DNA of 64,000 nucleotides from Nonomuraea antri (GTDB lineage Bacteria > Actinomycetota > Actinomycetes > Streptosporangiales > Streptosporangiaceae): contig NZ_JABCPZ010000011.1 of NCBI RefSeq assembly GCF_013283785.1, positions 30,988 through 94,987 on the forward strand, in the 5' to 3' direction. A program made the translations under genes and the position numbers. Below the pieces are notes generated by a model. The model was given only the letters and a program-made list of their open reading frames with translations. It did no database searches and had not been told where the DNA came from. Within the stretch, counting starts at the first letter, position 1. Each line of letters begins with the position of its first letter. Shown piece by piece: positions 8,809-21,200 of this stretch.

Positions 8809-9990
8809 TTACTCGCTTCTGGCTCGCTGAATCAGCTCAGCCCGCGGGTCTTCACCCGCGATCGCGGTGTTGAACTCGGTGAGAAGCTCACGAGACTTGT
8901 CATCGAGTGTCTTGGGGACGACCACCTCGACAGTGGCGAGCAGGTCGCCCTTGGTGCCGTCCTTGCGCGCCACGCCGCGGCCGCGCACGCGGAACGTGCG
9001 GCCGTTGGGCGTGCCCGCCGGGATGCGCAGCGTGACCGGCATGCCCTTGAGGATCGGCACCTTGATCTCCGCGCCCAGCGCGGCCTCGGTGAACGTCACC
9101 GGCACCGTGATCGTCAGGTTCTCCCCCTGCCGGCCGAACACGACGTGCGGCTTGACGTTCGTCTGGATGTACAGGTCGCCCGCCGGGCCGCCGTTCTCGC
9201 CCGGGGCGCCCTTGCCCTTGAGCTTGACCCGCTGGCCGTCGGCCACCCCGGCCGGGATGCGCGCCTGGATGGTGCGGGTGCTCTTGGCCCGGCCGCTGCC
9301 CTCGCACACGGGGCAGGGGTCGTCCACGATCAGCCCGCGGCCCTTGCAGTCGCGGCAGGGCTCGGAGAAGGCGAAGTTGCCCAGGTTGCGGCTGGCCGCG
9401 CCGGTGCCTTCGCAGGTCGGGCAGACCCTGGGGGTCGTGCCCGCCTTGGCGCCGGTGCCGGTGCAGGCCGTGCACGCGGCCGAACTGGTCAGCCGCAGCG
9501 AGACCGTGGTGCCCTCGACCGCCTCGGTGAAGGTGAGCGAGACCTCCGACTCGACGTCCTGGCCCCGTCGTGGCCTGGTCGTCCGGGTGGTGCGGGTGGA
9601 CGCGCCACCGGCACCGCCCCGGTTGAACAGGCCGCCGAACAGGTCGCCGAGCCGTTCGCCCGCGCCGCCCTGACCCTGCTGCGTGCCGCCGAACAGATCA
9701 CCGAAGTCGAACGGGAAGCCGCCGCCCCCCGGACGGCCGGCGCCCACCCCGGACCCGAACAGCGCGCGCGCCTCGTCGTACTCCTTGCGGCGCTTGCTGT
9801 CGGACAGGACGTCGTAGGCCTCGGAGACCTCCTTGAACTTGGTCTCCTTGGTGGCGTCGCCCTGGTTGGTGTCGGGGTGGTACTGCCTGGCCAGCTTCCG
9901 ATACGCCTTCTTGATCTCTTCGGCTGTGGCGGTCTTGGGCACACCAAGGACGGCGTAGTAATCCTTCTCCAGGTAGTCCTTGGTGCTCAT
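8809..9990 (-). CDS. dnaJ: Co-chaperone DnaJ
   Basis: This 393-residue type I DnaJ has a J domain with HPD (about residues 38-40), a Gly/Phe-rich segment (about 75-130) with a Thr/Arg-rich insertion, and four CXXCXGXG zinc repeats ([32 protein letters not shown]). The C-terminal substrate-binding domains follow. It stimulates DnaK ATPase and delivers clients. It starts 15 bases after grpE. Confidence 0.96.
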   Translation of the reverse strand: MSTKDYLEKDYYAVLGVPKTATAEEIKKAYRKLARQYHPDTNQGDATKETKFKEVSEAYDVLSDSKRRKEYDEARALFGSGVGAGRPGGGGFPFDFGDLFGGTQQGQGGAGERLGDLFGGLFNRGGAGGASTRTTRTTRPRRGQDVESEVSLTFTEAVEGTTVSLRLTSSAACTACTGTGAKAGTTPRVCPTCEGTGAASRNLGNFAFSEPCRDCKGRGLIVDDPCPVCEGSGRAKSTRTIQARIPAGVADGQRVKLKGKGAPGENGGPAGDLYIQTNVKPHVVFGRQGENLTITVPVTFTEAALGAEIKVPILKGMPVTLRIPAGTPNGRTFRVRGRGVARKDGTKGDLLATVEVVVPKTLDDKSRELLTEFNTAIAGEDPRAELIQRARSE

Positions 9991-10005
9991 CTACGGCCCT
10001 TCGTC

Positions 10006-10604
10006 TCAGTCTTCTTCGTCGATGGCGGACGCGGGAGGGGCGTCCTCTGGCTCGGCGACGGCCACCCGCGCCGGGCGCAGCACCCTGTCACCCATCCGGT
10101 ATCCAGGCTGCAACACTTCGACCGCGGTCGGCTCGGTAACGTCCGGCGAATAGCTGTGCATCAGCGCCTCGTGGACGGTCGGGTCGAACGGGTCGCCCTT
10201 CTGCCCGTAGGCGGTGAGGCCGAGCTTGGTGAGCGCCGCTTCCAGTGACTCTGCCACCTTCGCGAAGCCCCCGGTCAGCTCGCCGTGATCGCGGGCCCGG
10301 CCGATGTCGTCGAGCACGGGGAGCAGTTCGGTCAGCGCGCCGGCCACGGCCTGCTCGCGGACCGCGACCCGGTCACGCTCGACCCGCCTGCGGTAGTTCG
10401 TGTACTCCGCCTGGAGCCGCTGCAGGTCCGAGGTGCGCTCGGCGAGCTGGGCGGCGAGTTCGCCGTCGTGCGCGGCGACCGGCGCCTCGGCGGCGGCCGC
10501 CTCCTGCTCGCTGAGCTTGGCCTCGCGGGCCTGCCCCGTCTCCGGGTCGATCTTGCGGTTGTCGCGGATCACCGGCTCCTCATGCCCGTTGTCACGCGCC
10601 GGCA

Positions 10605-10605
<1 letters not shown>
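10006..10605 (-). CDS. grpE: Nucleotide exchange factor GrpE
   Basis: About 199 residues: a charged, disordered N-terminal part, a long dimerising helix (ELAAQLAERTSDLQRLQAEY) and the C-terminal beta domain ending VLQPGYRMGDRVLRPARVAV, the family signature. It releases ADP from DnaK. The ATG at 10605 overlaps the dnaK stop (TGATG); a GTG one codon earlier (10608) is an alternative. Confidence 0.95.
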
Positions 10606-12544
<1,939 letters not shown>

Positions 12545-12548
12545 ACGA

Positions 12549-12569
12549 GTTGAGCCTACCCGACTCAAC
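12549..12569. promoter_or_regulatory. HAIR operator 2 (HspR site)
   Basis: GTTGAGC-N7-ACTCAAC is a HAIR-like repeat with one mismatch, upstream of the dnaK -35 box. It sits between dnaK and the divergent ECF sigma gene, 81 bases before that gene's start. Confidence 0.8.
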
Positions 12570-12650
12570 CCTCGTGAGCGTGAAAGCATTCCGGGATACC
12601 GGGAAAGAACGGGCGTGATCCTCTACAACACACGTAACGGGGACGAACGG

Positions 12651-13181
12651 GTGACGGTTCCACCTGATCTTTTCGACGAGTACTTCGCCGAGATCCACCG
12701 GTACATCGCCCGCCGCCTGTCCGAGGACGTGGCCGACGACCTGGCCGCGGACGTCTTCGTGGCGGCACTGCGCGGCAGCGGCTACGACCCCGCCATGGGC
12801 GCGGTCAGGCCGTGGCTGTACGGCATCGCCACCAACCTCGTCGCCAAGCACCGGCGCGGCGAGATCAGGCGCTGGAAGGCGCTGGCCAGGGCGGCGGAAC
12901 GCGACGGCGAGAGCCACGAGGACGCCGTGCTCGACCGGGTGGACGCCGCCCGCTTCACCGGCCCGCTGGCGGGGGCGCTGGCCGGGTTGAAGCAGCGCGA
13001 CCGCGACGTGGTGCTGCTGATCGCGCTGGGCGGCCTGTCGCACGCCGAGGTCGCCGAGGCGCTGGACATCCCGTACGGGACCGTGGCGTCCCGGCTCAAC
13101 CGCGCGCGCAAGCAGCTGCGCGCCGCGATCGGCCCGCTCAGGAAGGACGTCGATGGACGCCAGGGGGAATCCGATGGATGA
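12651..13181 (+). CDS. ECF-type RNA polymerase sigma factor
   Basis: From the GTG at 12651, preceded by GGGGACGAACG, the product has 176 residues; an earlier GTG at 12615 would add 12. Region 2 spans LFDEYFAEIHRYIARRLSED to RPWLYGIATNLVAKHRR. Region 4 ends with the helix-turn-helix LSHAEVAEALDIPYGTVASR. It overlaps the next gene by eight bases; that gene encodes a membrane partner expected to control it. It is transcribed divergently from dnaK, with an HspR site between. It shares its motif pattern with the sigma factor at 37073. Confidence 0.9.
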   Translation: MTVPPDLFDEYFAEIHRYIARRLSEDVADDLAADVFVAALRGSGYDPAMGAVRPWLYGIATNLVAKHRRGEIRRWKALARAAERDGESHEDAVLDRVDAARFTGPLAGALAGLKQRDRDVVLLIALGGLSHAEVAEALDIPYGTVASRLNRARKQLRAAIGPLRKDVDGRQGESDG

Positions 13182-14274
13182 GCTCGACCTGCTCGCTCGC
13201 GCGCTCCCCGATGCCGCGCCGCCGTCCGCCGAGGTCGTGGCCAGGGCGCGGGCCCGCGTGGCCGAGGCGGGGACGCGAACCCCGCGCCGGCGGCCACGCC
13301 GGCTGTGGGCCTGGAGCGTGGGCGCGGCGCTGGCCACCGCGACCGTGGTGCTGCTGATCTTCTCGCTGGTCTCGGTGCTGACCCCGGCCCCGGTCCTGGT
13401 CAAGCCGGCCAGGCCCAACCAGGAGCTGCTCGACCTGGCCGACAGGATCGAGAAGCTGCCGCAGGAGAGCGGCGCGTACTGGCATCGGTCGCGGACCGAC
13501 GGCTTCTGGGGCGCCGTGGAGGGCGGTTACAACGTCTGGATGACCATGCGCTGGGAGTCCTGGGCGGCCAGGGACGGCGCCTCCCCGCGCGTCACGCACG
13601 CCTGGAAGCCCGCCGCCCGCCCGGACACACCCGCCGACGAGGCCGCCTGGCGGGCGGCGGGATCGCCGAAGCAGGTGCGGGCCATCTGCCCGAAGGACAA
13701 TCGCAACGACGACTGCGAACCGGTCCGCGTCGCCGACGCCCCCTACGACTGCGAGCGGACCTCGGCCAAGGAGCGGAACGGAGCCCTGATCGACGCCACG
13801 CTCAAGCCGCTCGCCCTGGCCGACCTGCCCGCCATTCCCGCCGACCCGGCCGGGCTGCGCGAGTGGATGCTCGAAGCACACCGGAGCTGGGACGGCAGAG
13901 GCTTCGGAGAGCCCTTTGAGGAGTTCCTGCCCATGGCGGCCAACCTGCTGGGGCTGCCGATCAGCCCGGCCCAGCGCGCGGCGGTGCTGCGCCTGCTGGC
14001 GGAGCTGCCGGACACCCGGGTGCACAGGACCGTCACCGACCCGCTGGGCCGGTCGGGCCTGGAGGTGACGTTCACCACGAAACTGAGCTACGCCTACCGG
14101 GCCGACCTGGGCAAGGAGGCGCCGCTCTACTCCCGTACCGTCCTCGACCCGGGAACGGGCGAGGAACTGGCCGCCATCACCTACGCCGACCAGGCAGGCA
14201 CGGGGCAGATGTTGCGCTACTTCGCCTACGACCCGGAGTCTGGCTGGACCGACGAGCCGCCGCGGGGCTGCTGA
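13174..14274 (+). CDS. Membrane partner of the ECF sigma factor, CU044_5270-type
   Basis: The 366-residue protein has a short cytoplasmic tail (MDELDLLARALPDAAPP), one membrane helix (about 48-70) and a large extracytoplasmic domain with paired cysteines (CPKDNRNDDC, CERTS). This layout and the place after an ECF gene match the family RefSeq names CU044_5270. Its likely but unproven role is sensing and holding the sigma factor. I chose ATG 13174 because AGGGGGAA precedes it; ATG 13153 in the same frame lacks such a site. Confidence 0.8.
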   Translation: MDELDLLARALPDAAPPSAEVVARARARVAEAGTRTPRRRPRRLWAWSVGAALATATVVLLIFSLVSVLTPAPVLVKPARPNQELLDLADRIEKLPQESGAYWHRSRTDGFWGAVEGGYNVWMTMRWESWAARDGASPRVTHAWKPAARPDTPADEAAWRAAGSPKQVRAICPKDNRNDDCEPVRVADAPYDCERTSAKERNGALIDATLKPLALADLPAIPADPAGLREWMLEAHRSWDGRGFGEPFEEFLPMAANLLGLPISPAQRAAVLRLLAELPDTRVHRTVTDPLGRSGLEVTFTTKLSYAYRADLGKEAPLYSRTVLDPGTGEELAAITYADQAGTGQMLRYFAYDPESGWTDEPPRGC

Positions 14275-14280
14275 GGAAAA

Positions 14281-14311
14281 GGCTCGGCCCCCGAGGTGCG
14301 GGGGCCGAGCC
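14281..14311. terminator. Terminator hairpin between convergent genes
   Basis: GGCTCGGCCCCCG pairs with CGGGGGCCGAGCC (13 perfect pairs) around AGGTG. It separates the sigma-partner gene (+, ends 14274) from the large secreted-protein gene (-, ends 14318). Confidence 0.85.
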
Positions 14312-14317
14312 GGTCTG

Positions 14318-17300
14318 TCAGCTGATGGGGGTGTTCATGTCGGTCTGGATCTGGGTGGCGGTGAGTGCCTTGTCGTAGACGCGGACTTCGTCGATCTGGC
14401 CGGCGAAGTATTCGCCCCACAGGCTGTTGCCGCCGATGCGCAGGACGCCGTTGTCGGTGCGGATCGGGCCTCCCGCGGTGCGCTGGGCGACCTGGGTGCC
14501 GTTGACGTAGAGGCGCAGGGTGGTGCCGTCGTAGGTGGTGGCCAGGTGGCTCCAGGTGTTGAGCGGGAGTGAGGCGGTGCCGCCGATGTCGGCGTCGGAA
14601 GTGGTGTGGATGGCGGTGTGTGGCCGGTTGCTGTCGCTGCCGGCCAGCAGCACGTAGGCCAGACCGCTCGCGTGTTGTTTCATGACGACCGTGCGCCAGC
14701 TGGTGACCGTGCTCGGCCGCACCCACGCCTCGACGGTCATGCCGTTGGTCAGCCGCAGGCTCGCCGCGTCGGGCACGGTGACCCAGCTCGACGAGCCGTC
14801 GAACGACAGCGCCGAACCGTACTTGCCGCCGCTGGTCCACGTCGTGGCGGTGGTCGTGCCGGTGTTGCCGAAGCCCGAGGCGTCGGCGACGGTGACGCCG
14901 GTGCCCTGGTTCATGCCGTACGCGGCCACCAGGCCCTCCGTGGCCGGCGGCTGGGTGGCCGTGGCCGAGGACTCGGCCGAGGAGGCGCTGACGTTGCCCG
15001 CCGCGTCGAAGGCCCGCACCCGGTAGTAGTACGTGCCCGCGACCAGTCCGGAGTCGGCGAACGAGGTGCTCTCGGTCGACCCGACCTGGTTCGCGCCCGA
15101 AGGCGTGAAACCGGGCGTGGTGGAGCGGTGGACCATGTAGCCGGACACGCCGACGTTGTCGGTCGAGGCCGTCCACGAGAGCTGGGCCGAGCCGGGGCCG
15201 CCGGTGGCCGCCGGCGCTCCCGGCGCGGTCGGCGCCTGGGTGTCGGGCGGCTGCGGCGTGCCGACGGGGGTGTTCATGTCGGTCTGGATCTGGGTGGCGG
15301 TGAGTGCCTTGTCGTAGACGCGGACCTCGTCGATCTGGCCGGCGAAGTATTCGCCCCACAGGCTGTTGCCGCCGATGCGCAGGACGCCGTTGTCGGTGCG
15401 GATCGGGCCGCCCGCGGTGCGTTGCGCGACCTGGGTGCCGTTGACGTAGAGGCGGAGTGTGGTGCCGTCGTAGGTGGTGGCCAGGTGGCTCCAGGTGTTG
15501 AGTGGCAGTGAGGCGGTGCCGCCGATGTCGGCGTCGGAAGTGGTGTGGATGGCGGTGTGCGGGCGGTTGCTGTCGCTGCCGGCCAGCAGCACGTAGGCCA
15601 GGCCGCTCGCGTGCTGTTTCATGACGACCGTGCGCCAGCTGGTGACCGTGCTGGGCCGCACCCAGGCTTCGACGGTCATGCCGTTGGTCAGGCGCAGGCT
15701 CGCGGCGTCGGGCACGGTGACCCAGCTCGACGAGCCGTTGAACGACAGCGCGGAGCCGTACTTGCCGGTCGCCGTCCAGGTGGTGGCCGTGGTGGTGCCG
15801 GTGTTGCCCAGGCCGGACGCGTCGCCGACGGAGGTGCCGGCGCCCTCGTCCATGGCGTAGCCGGCCACCAACCCAGGCACGGACGTGGTCGGCGTGTAGC
15901 CCGCCGTGTACGTGGTCGCCGTGGCGGGGGCGGTGATCTGGTGGGTGGCCGCGCCGCCGTCCGACCACGACCCGAACGACACGCTCTGGCCGCCGGAGGT
16001 CTGCGGCGACGGCGCGGAGATCGAGTTGCTGGAGCCGACGATCACCGTGCGGGTGAACGGCGTCAGCGTCTGCTCGCCGTTGAAGCCCAGCTGCAGCCCG
16101 GACGGCGTGCTGGCGAACGTCAGATTCACCGTCTTGGGCTGCAGCAGGACGCTGTCGGTGTCGGTCAGCCCGTGCGCGTCGGTGACGGTGAGCCGCAGCT
16201 CCAGATGCGACGGGTACTCGTGGTCGGGCGCCTGGAACGAGCCCGACGACCCGGTGTAGGTGGTGATCTGGTGCTCGTGGCAGGTGCTCGGGCAGTGATG
16301 CATGATCAGCGCCCAGGACATCCTGGAGCCGGGGATCGTCCCGTCCTGGGCGTCGGTTCCGGTGCCGGAGAAGGTGACGTTCTGGCCGACCGCCCAGGTG
16401 AGCGCGGTGGTGGGCGAGTCGATGGTGGCCGATGGCGGGGTGTTGTTCACGTTGATCGTGACCGTGGCGTCGCCCTGACCGCCGCGGCCGTCACTGACCC
16501 GGAGCCGCACCACGTACGAGCCCGGCTGGGTGTAGGTGCGCGACGGCGTGGCCGCGGTGGAGTCGTCGAGCTCGCCGTCGCCGTCCAGGTCCCAGGCGTA
16601 GGTGAGCGGGTCGCCGTCGGCGTCGGACGACGACGTGCCGGAGAAGGAGACGGCCAGCGGCGCGCTGCCCGAGGTGGCCGAGGCGTTGATCACCGCGACC
16701 GGCGGCGTGTTGTCGTAGATGTAGCGGATGATCTTGCCGGAGAAGTCCACCGCGAACAGGTCGCCGCCAGGGCCGGTCTCCAGCTCGACCACCGGGATGC
16801 CCGAGTCGAACGTGGCCGTGGTCGTCTGGTCGGGCAGCCCGTTGGCGCCCTTGGTCATCACCCAGATGCACGAGCGGCTGTAGTCGGAGAAGAACAGCGC
16901 GCCGTCGTAGGCGGCCGGGTACGGCCCGCCCGCGTAGAAGGCCACCCCGCTGGACGACGAGCCGCCGGACGGGCACGGGTCGTTCGGCGCCGGCTTGGTG
17001 GCGTGGTTCCAGGCGAAGTACGGCTGCGTGTGCGCGGCGGCCCCGGCGGCGTAGAAGTTCTCGCACAGGGTCAGGTTGAGGTTGTCGTAGCCGCCCTGCC
17101 GGTTGCCGCCCTCGTAGCACGGCCAGCCGAAGTTGGTCACGCCGGAGGTGGGCGAGACGACCCGGTTGATCTCCTCCCAGGTGCCCCAGCCGACCTCGCC
17201 CGACCAGATCTCGGAGGTGCCCGGCCTGCTGGTGATGCGGAACGGGTTGCGCAGGCCGTTGGCGACGATCCTGGCCACGTTCTGGTCGGCGTTGCCGGCG

Positions 17301-18124
17301 TTGGGGTTGCCCGCGGCGGCCGCGCCGGTGTCCGGGTCGATGCGGATCAGGGTGCCGTCGAGCCCGGCCGGGTCGCCGGAGGTCCTGACGTCCTGGGCGC
17401 GCAGCGCGCCGCCCTCGGCGCTGGGCGGCGACAGCGCGGTGCCCACCGCGTTCGGCGGGTCGCCGCACGGGTTGTCCGGGGTGATGTCCGAGCTGGGCAG
17501 GTTGTCCTGGCCGTAGTCGGCGAAGTTGAAGCTGGCGCCGTCGCCGGCCGAGGCGTAGAGCGCGCCGTCGGCGCCGAACTGCAGGTCGCCGGTGGAGTGG
17601 CTGGGGTGCTGCTGGCACCAGTCGGTGATCAGCGGCGTCTCGGCGCCGGAGGGCGAGATGACCGACAGGCGGCCGGTGACGAGACAGCCGTCGTTCGTCG
17701 CGCCGGGCGGTGACGGGCAGGGATCGGCTGTGGCGCCCGCGGTGCCCCAGCGTGGCGCCGAGCCGCCCGGTACGGCGTCATAGGCGTACAGGACGTACAC
17801 GCGCGGATCGGCCGGATAGTCGGGATGCAGGGCCAGGCCGAGCAGCCCGCGGTCCCAGAAGTTGTGCACCTGTGTGCGTAAGTCCGCGTACACGGTGGGT
17901 GTGGTGTCGGAGAGCGAGTCGAAGACCTTGATCAGTCCGCTCTTCTCGGCCACGAAGACCTGGCCGTTCGGGGCGAACTCGATGTTGGTCGGCTGGGTCA
18001 GCCCGCTGAAGACCGTCTGTTTCTGAAAGGAGGCGGGCAGGGCCTGCGCGGCCGGGGCCGACACGGCGACCAGGCCGACGACGATGAGCAGGATGCAGGA
18101 CAGGGCGCTGGCAAGGCGTTTCAC
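14318..18124 (-). CDS. Secreted glucose/sorbosone-dehydrogenase-type protein with PKD, LamG and FN3 domains (paralogue A)
   Basis: The GTG at 18124 starts a 1,268-residue exported protein with a signal peptide cut near AQA (28). Residues 29-468 form a six-bladed propeller of the soluble-quinoprotein / sorbosone dehydrogenase type (LGLALHPDYPADPRVYVLYA, GDGASF, NGLRNPFRI, EINR, FGWPCYEG). A PKD domain follows (478-558; YAWDLDGDGELDD), then an Ig-like region, LamG 1 (about 751-951), FN3 (961-1055) and LamG 2 (1065-1268). The LamG copies are nearly identical in protein and DNA. Sugar or polysaccharide binding outside the cell fits this layout; dehydrogenase activity and PQQ use are unproven. The neighbour at 18277-22074 is a full-length paralogue. 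Confidence 0.88.
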   Translation of the reverse strand: MKRLASALSCILLIVVGLVAVSAPAAQALPASFQKQTVFSGLTQPTNIEFAPNGQVFVAEKSGLIKVFDSLSDTTPTVYADLRTQVHNFWDRGLLGLALHPDYPADPRVYVLYAYDAVPGGSAPRWGTAGATADPCPSPPGATNDGCLVTGRLSVISPSGAETPLITDWCQQHPSHSTGDLQFGADGALYASAGDGASFNFADYGQDNLPSSDITPDNPCGDPPNAVGTALSPPSAEGGALRAQDVRTSGDPAGLDGTLIRIDPDTGAAAAGNPNAGNADQNVARIVANGLRNPFRITSRPGTSEIWSGEVGWGTWEEINRVVSPTSGVTNFGWPCYEGGNRQGGYDNLNLTLCENFYAAGAAAHTQPYFAWNHATKPAPNDPCPSGGSSSSGVAFYAGGPYPAAYDGALFFSDYSRSCIWVMTKGANGLPDQTTTATFDSGIPVVELETGPGGDLFAVDFSGKIIRYIYDNTPPVAVINASATSGSAPLAVSFSGTSSSDADGDPLTYAWDLDGDGELDDSTAATPSRTYTQPGSYVVRLRVSDGRGGQGDATVTINVNNTPPSATIDSPTTALTWAVGQNVTFSGTGTDAQDGTIPGSRMSWALIMHHCPSTCHEHQITTYTGSSGSFQAPDHEYPSHLELRLTVTDAHGLTDTDSVLLQPKTVNLTFASTPSGLQLGFNGEQTLTPFTRTVIVGSSNSISAPSPQTSGGQSVSFGSWSDGGAATHQITAPATATTYTAGYTPTTSVPGLVAGYAMDEGAGTSVGDASGLGNTGTTTATTWTATGKYGSALSFNGSSSWVTVPDAASLRLTNGMTVEAWVRPSTVTSWRTVVMKQHASGLAYVLLAGSDSNRPHTAIHTTSDADIGGTASLPLNTWSHLATTYDGTTLRLYVNGTQVAQRTAGGPIRTDNGVLRIGGNSLWGEYFAGQIDEVRVYDKALTATQIQTDMNTPVGTPQPPDTQAPTAPGAPAATGGPGSAQLSWTASTDNVGVSGYMVHRSTTPGFTPSGANQVGSTESTSFADSGLVAGTYYYRVRAFDAAGNVSASSAESSATATQPPATEGLVAAYGMNQGTGVTVADASGFGNTGTTTATTWTSGGKYGSALSFDGSSSWVTVPDAASLRLTNGMTVEAWVRPSTVTSWRTVVMKQHASGLAYVLLAGSDSNRPHTAIHTTSDADIGGTASLPLNTWSHLATTYDGTTLRLYVNGTQVAQRTAGGPIRTDNGVLRIGGNSLWGEYFAGQIDEVRVYDKALTATQIQTDMNTPIS
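14327..14815 (-). repeat. LamG repeat unit, copy 2 of paralogue A
   Basis: This stretch matches 15266-15754 at a constant offset of 939 bases (313 codons). In the first 145 bases I counted one difference. Even third codon positions agree, which indicates recent duplication or gene conversion. Confidence 0.85.
15266..15754 (-). repeat. LamG repeat unit, copy 1 of paralogue A
   Basis: Partner of the unit at 14327-14815. Both encode the same LamG sequence from GKYGSALSF to TQIQTDMNTP apart from one residue (SFNG here, SFDG in copy 2). Confidence 0.85.
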
Positions 18125-18185
18125 GTGACCCCCACGGAGAGTGCGGCACGAGTCGTGGCGCCCCCGCACGCCGGTGTGCCTTGAT

Positions 18186-18195
18186 CGATGTATCG
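18186..18195. promoter_or_regulatory. Shared promoter-region palindrome CGATGTATCG (paralogue A)
   Basis: This 10-base palindrome recurs unchanged at 22135-22144 before paralogue B. On the minus strand it contains TACATC, 19 bases after GTGACA, with the same spacing before both genes. It is a candidate -10 region. Confidence 0.5.
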
Positions 18196-18223
18196 CAATA
18201 AATCAGCCGATTGTCACCGGAAG

Positions 18224-18239
18224 TGTCCACAAGCGGACA
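18224..18239. promoter_or_regulatory. Shared operator TGTCC-N6-GGACA (paralogue A)
   Basis: A perfect inverted repeat 100 bases upstream of the GTG at 18124. The same arms and spacer length occur 98 bases upstream of paralogue B. It is probably the site of a common regulator acting just upstream of the -35 region. Confidence 0.6.
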
Positions 18240-18241
18240 AT

Positions 18242-18269
18242 CCGGCGAGCGGGGTTTCCCGCTCGCCGG
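18242..18269 (-). terminator. Terminator of paralogue B
   Basis: CCGGCGAGCGGG pairs with CCCGCTCGCCGG (12 pairs) around GTTT. It starts eight bases beyond the stop of the gene at 18277-22074 and separates it from the promoter of paralogue A. Confidence 0.8.
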
Positions 18270-18276
18270 TGCTCGG

Positions 18277-21200
18277 TTATGAGATGGGCGTGTTCATGTC
18301 CGTCTGCAGCTCGGTCGCGTTGAGCGCCCGGTTGTAGATCCGGACCTCGTCGATCTGGCCGGCGAAGTATTCACCCCACAGGCTGTTGCCGCCGATGCGC
18401 AGCACCCCGCTGTCGGTGCGCATCGAGCCGCCGACCGTACGCTGGGCGGCCTGCGTGCCGTTGACGTACAGGCGCAGCGTGGTGCCGTCGTAGGTGACCG
18501 CCAGATGGCTCCAGGTGTTGAGCGGGAGCGAGGCGGTGCCGCCCACGTCGGCATCGGAGGTGGTGTGGACGACCGTGTGCGGCCTGTTGCTGTCGCTGCC
18601 TCCCATCAGCCCGTACGCCAGCCCGCTCGCGTGCTGCTTCATCAGGACCGTGCGCCAGCCGGTGACCGTGCTCGGCCGCACCCACGCCTCGACCGTCATG
18701 CCGTTGGTCAGCCGCAGGCTCGCCGCGTCGGCGACCGTCACCCAGCTCGACGAGCCGTCGAACGACAGCGCCGCGCCGTACTTGCCGCCGTTCGTCCAGG
18801 ACGCCGAGGTCAGGGTGCCGGAGTTGCCGCCGCCAGAGACGTCGGCGATCGTCGTGCCGCCGCCCTCGTTCATCCCGTACGCGGCCACCAGCCCGGGATT
18901 GGCCGGCGGCGCGGTGACGACGGCCGGGACCTCGTTCGACGACGGGCTGACGTTGCCCGCCGCGTCGAAGGCGCGCACCCGGTAGTGGTAGGTGCCCGCG
19001 GCCAGCCCCGCGTCGGTGAACGTGGCGGCCTGCGAGGAGCCGACCTGGTTGGCGCCCGACGGGGTGAAACCGGGCGTGGTCGAGCGGTGGATCATGTACC
19101 CGGACACCCCGGCGTTGTCGGTGGAGGCCGTCCACGACAGCTGGGCCGAGCCGGGGCCGCCGGTCGCGGCGAGCGAGCCCGGCGCGGTCGGCGCCTGCGT
19201 GTCGGGCGGCGGCTCCTCGCCGATCGGCACGGTCATGTCCGCCTGGATCTGGGCGGCCGACAGCGCCCGGTTGTAGATCCGCACCTCGTCGATGAGCCCG
19301 TGGAAGTACTCGCCCCACAGGCTGTTGCCGCCGATGCGCAGCACCCCGTTGTCGGTGCGCATCGGGCCGCCTGCGGTGCGCTGGCCCACCTGGGCGCCGT
19401 TGACGTACAGGCGCAGCGTGGTGCCGTCGTAGGTGGTGGCCAGGTGGCTCCAGGTGTTCAGCGACAGCGCGGCCGCGCTGCCGATGTCGGCCTCGCCGGT
19501 GGTGTGGATGACGGCGTGCGGCCTGTTGCTGTCGCTGCTGGCCGTCAGCACGTACGCGAAGCCGCCCGCGTGCTGCTTCATGACCAGTGTGCGCCAGCTC
19601 GCCAGCGTCGTCGGCCGCACCCACGCCTCGACCGTCATGCCTTCGGTCAGCCGCAGACTGGCCGAGTCGGGCACGGTGACCCAGCTCGACGAGCCGTCGA
19701 ACGACAGCGCCTTGCCGTACTTGCCGGTCGCCGCCCAGGTGGTGGCGGTGGCCGTGCCGGGGTTGCCGGCCGAGGACGAGTCGCCCACGCCGACGCCCGT
19801 GCCCTCGTTCATCCCGTACGCCGCGACCAGCCCGGGCGACGTGGTCGTCTTGTAGGTGGCCGTGTAGGTGGTGGCGTTCGCCGGGGCGACGAAGTTGTGC
19901 GTCGCCGCGCCGCCGTCCGACCAGGCGTCGAAGACCCGGTCGTCCTGCGGCGACGGCGCCGAGATCGAGACGCTGGAGCCGACGATCACGGTCCTGGTGA
20001 ACGGCGCGACGGTCTGCTCCTGGTTGAAGCCGAGCAGGAGGCCGGACGGGCTGGTGCCGAAGGTCAGGTTCACCGTCTTGGGCTGGAGCATCACGCTCTT
20101 GGTGTCGGTCAGCCCGTACTGGTCGGCGACCGTCAGGCGCAACTCCAGATGCGACGGGTACTCGTGGTCGGGCGCCTGGAACGACCCGGACGTCCCGGTG
20201 AATCTGGTGATCTCGTGCTCGTGGCAGGCGCCGGGGCAGTGGTGCATGATCAGCGACCAGGTCATGCGGGAGCCGGGGATCGCGCCCTCCTCCGGGTCCG
20301 CGCCGGAGCCGGAGAAGCCGATCGTGTCGCCGACCGCCCAGGTGACCGTGGCCACCGGAATGGCGATGGCGGCCGCGGGCGCGGTGTTGCCGACGTTCAC
20401 GGTCACCGTGGCGTCGCCGTGGGCGCCCTTGTCGTCGGTCGCGCGCAGCTTCACGAAGTACGAGCCGACCTGCGTGTACGTGCGTGACGGCGTGGCCGAG
20501 GTGGAGTCGTCGAGCTCGCCGTCGCCGTCCAGGTCCCAGGCGTAGGTGACCGGGTCGCCGTCGGCGTCGATGGAGCCGGTGGCGGAGAAGTTCACCGTCA
20601 GCGGCGGCCCTGTCGACGAGGTGGCCGAGGCGTCGATCACCGCCGTCGGCGCGGCGTTGTCGTAGACGTAACGCACGACCGCGCCGGCGTCGTAGTCGAC
20701 GGCGAACAGGTCGCCGCCGGGGCCGAGCTGCAGCTCGACCGAGCCGATGCCGGTGTCGAACGAGGTGACCGTGGCCGGGTCGGGCAGGCCGTTCGCGCCC
20801 TTGGTCATCACCCAGACGCACTTGCGGCTGTAGTCGGAGAAGAACAACGCGCCGTCGTAGGCGTTCGGGTACGAGCCGCCGGCGTAGAAGGAGATGCCGG
20901 TCGAGGACGACTGGTTGCCCGGGTCGCACGGGTCGCCCGGGTAGAGACGCTCGCCGTGGTGCCATTCGTAGTAGGGCTTCGCGTGCCCGGCGGTGCCTTC
21001 CGCGTACAGGTTCTCGCAGATGGTGAGGTTCAGCGCGTCGTAGCCGTCCTCCCTGCCGCTGCCCTCGTAGCAGGGCCAGCCGAAGTTCGGCACGGCGCCG
21101 ACGGGGTTGGGGATCCGGTTGATCTCCTCCCAGGCGCCCCAGCCGACCTCGCCGGTCCAGATCTCGTCCGTGCCGGGGCGCTGGGTGATGCGCATCGGGT

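Noticed and set aside
15545..17713. Plus-strand frame of 722 codons opposite paralogue A
   Set aside because: Val/Gly/Ala/Arg-rich shadow of the real gene.
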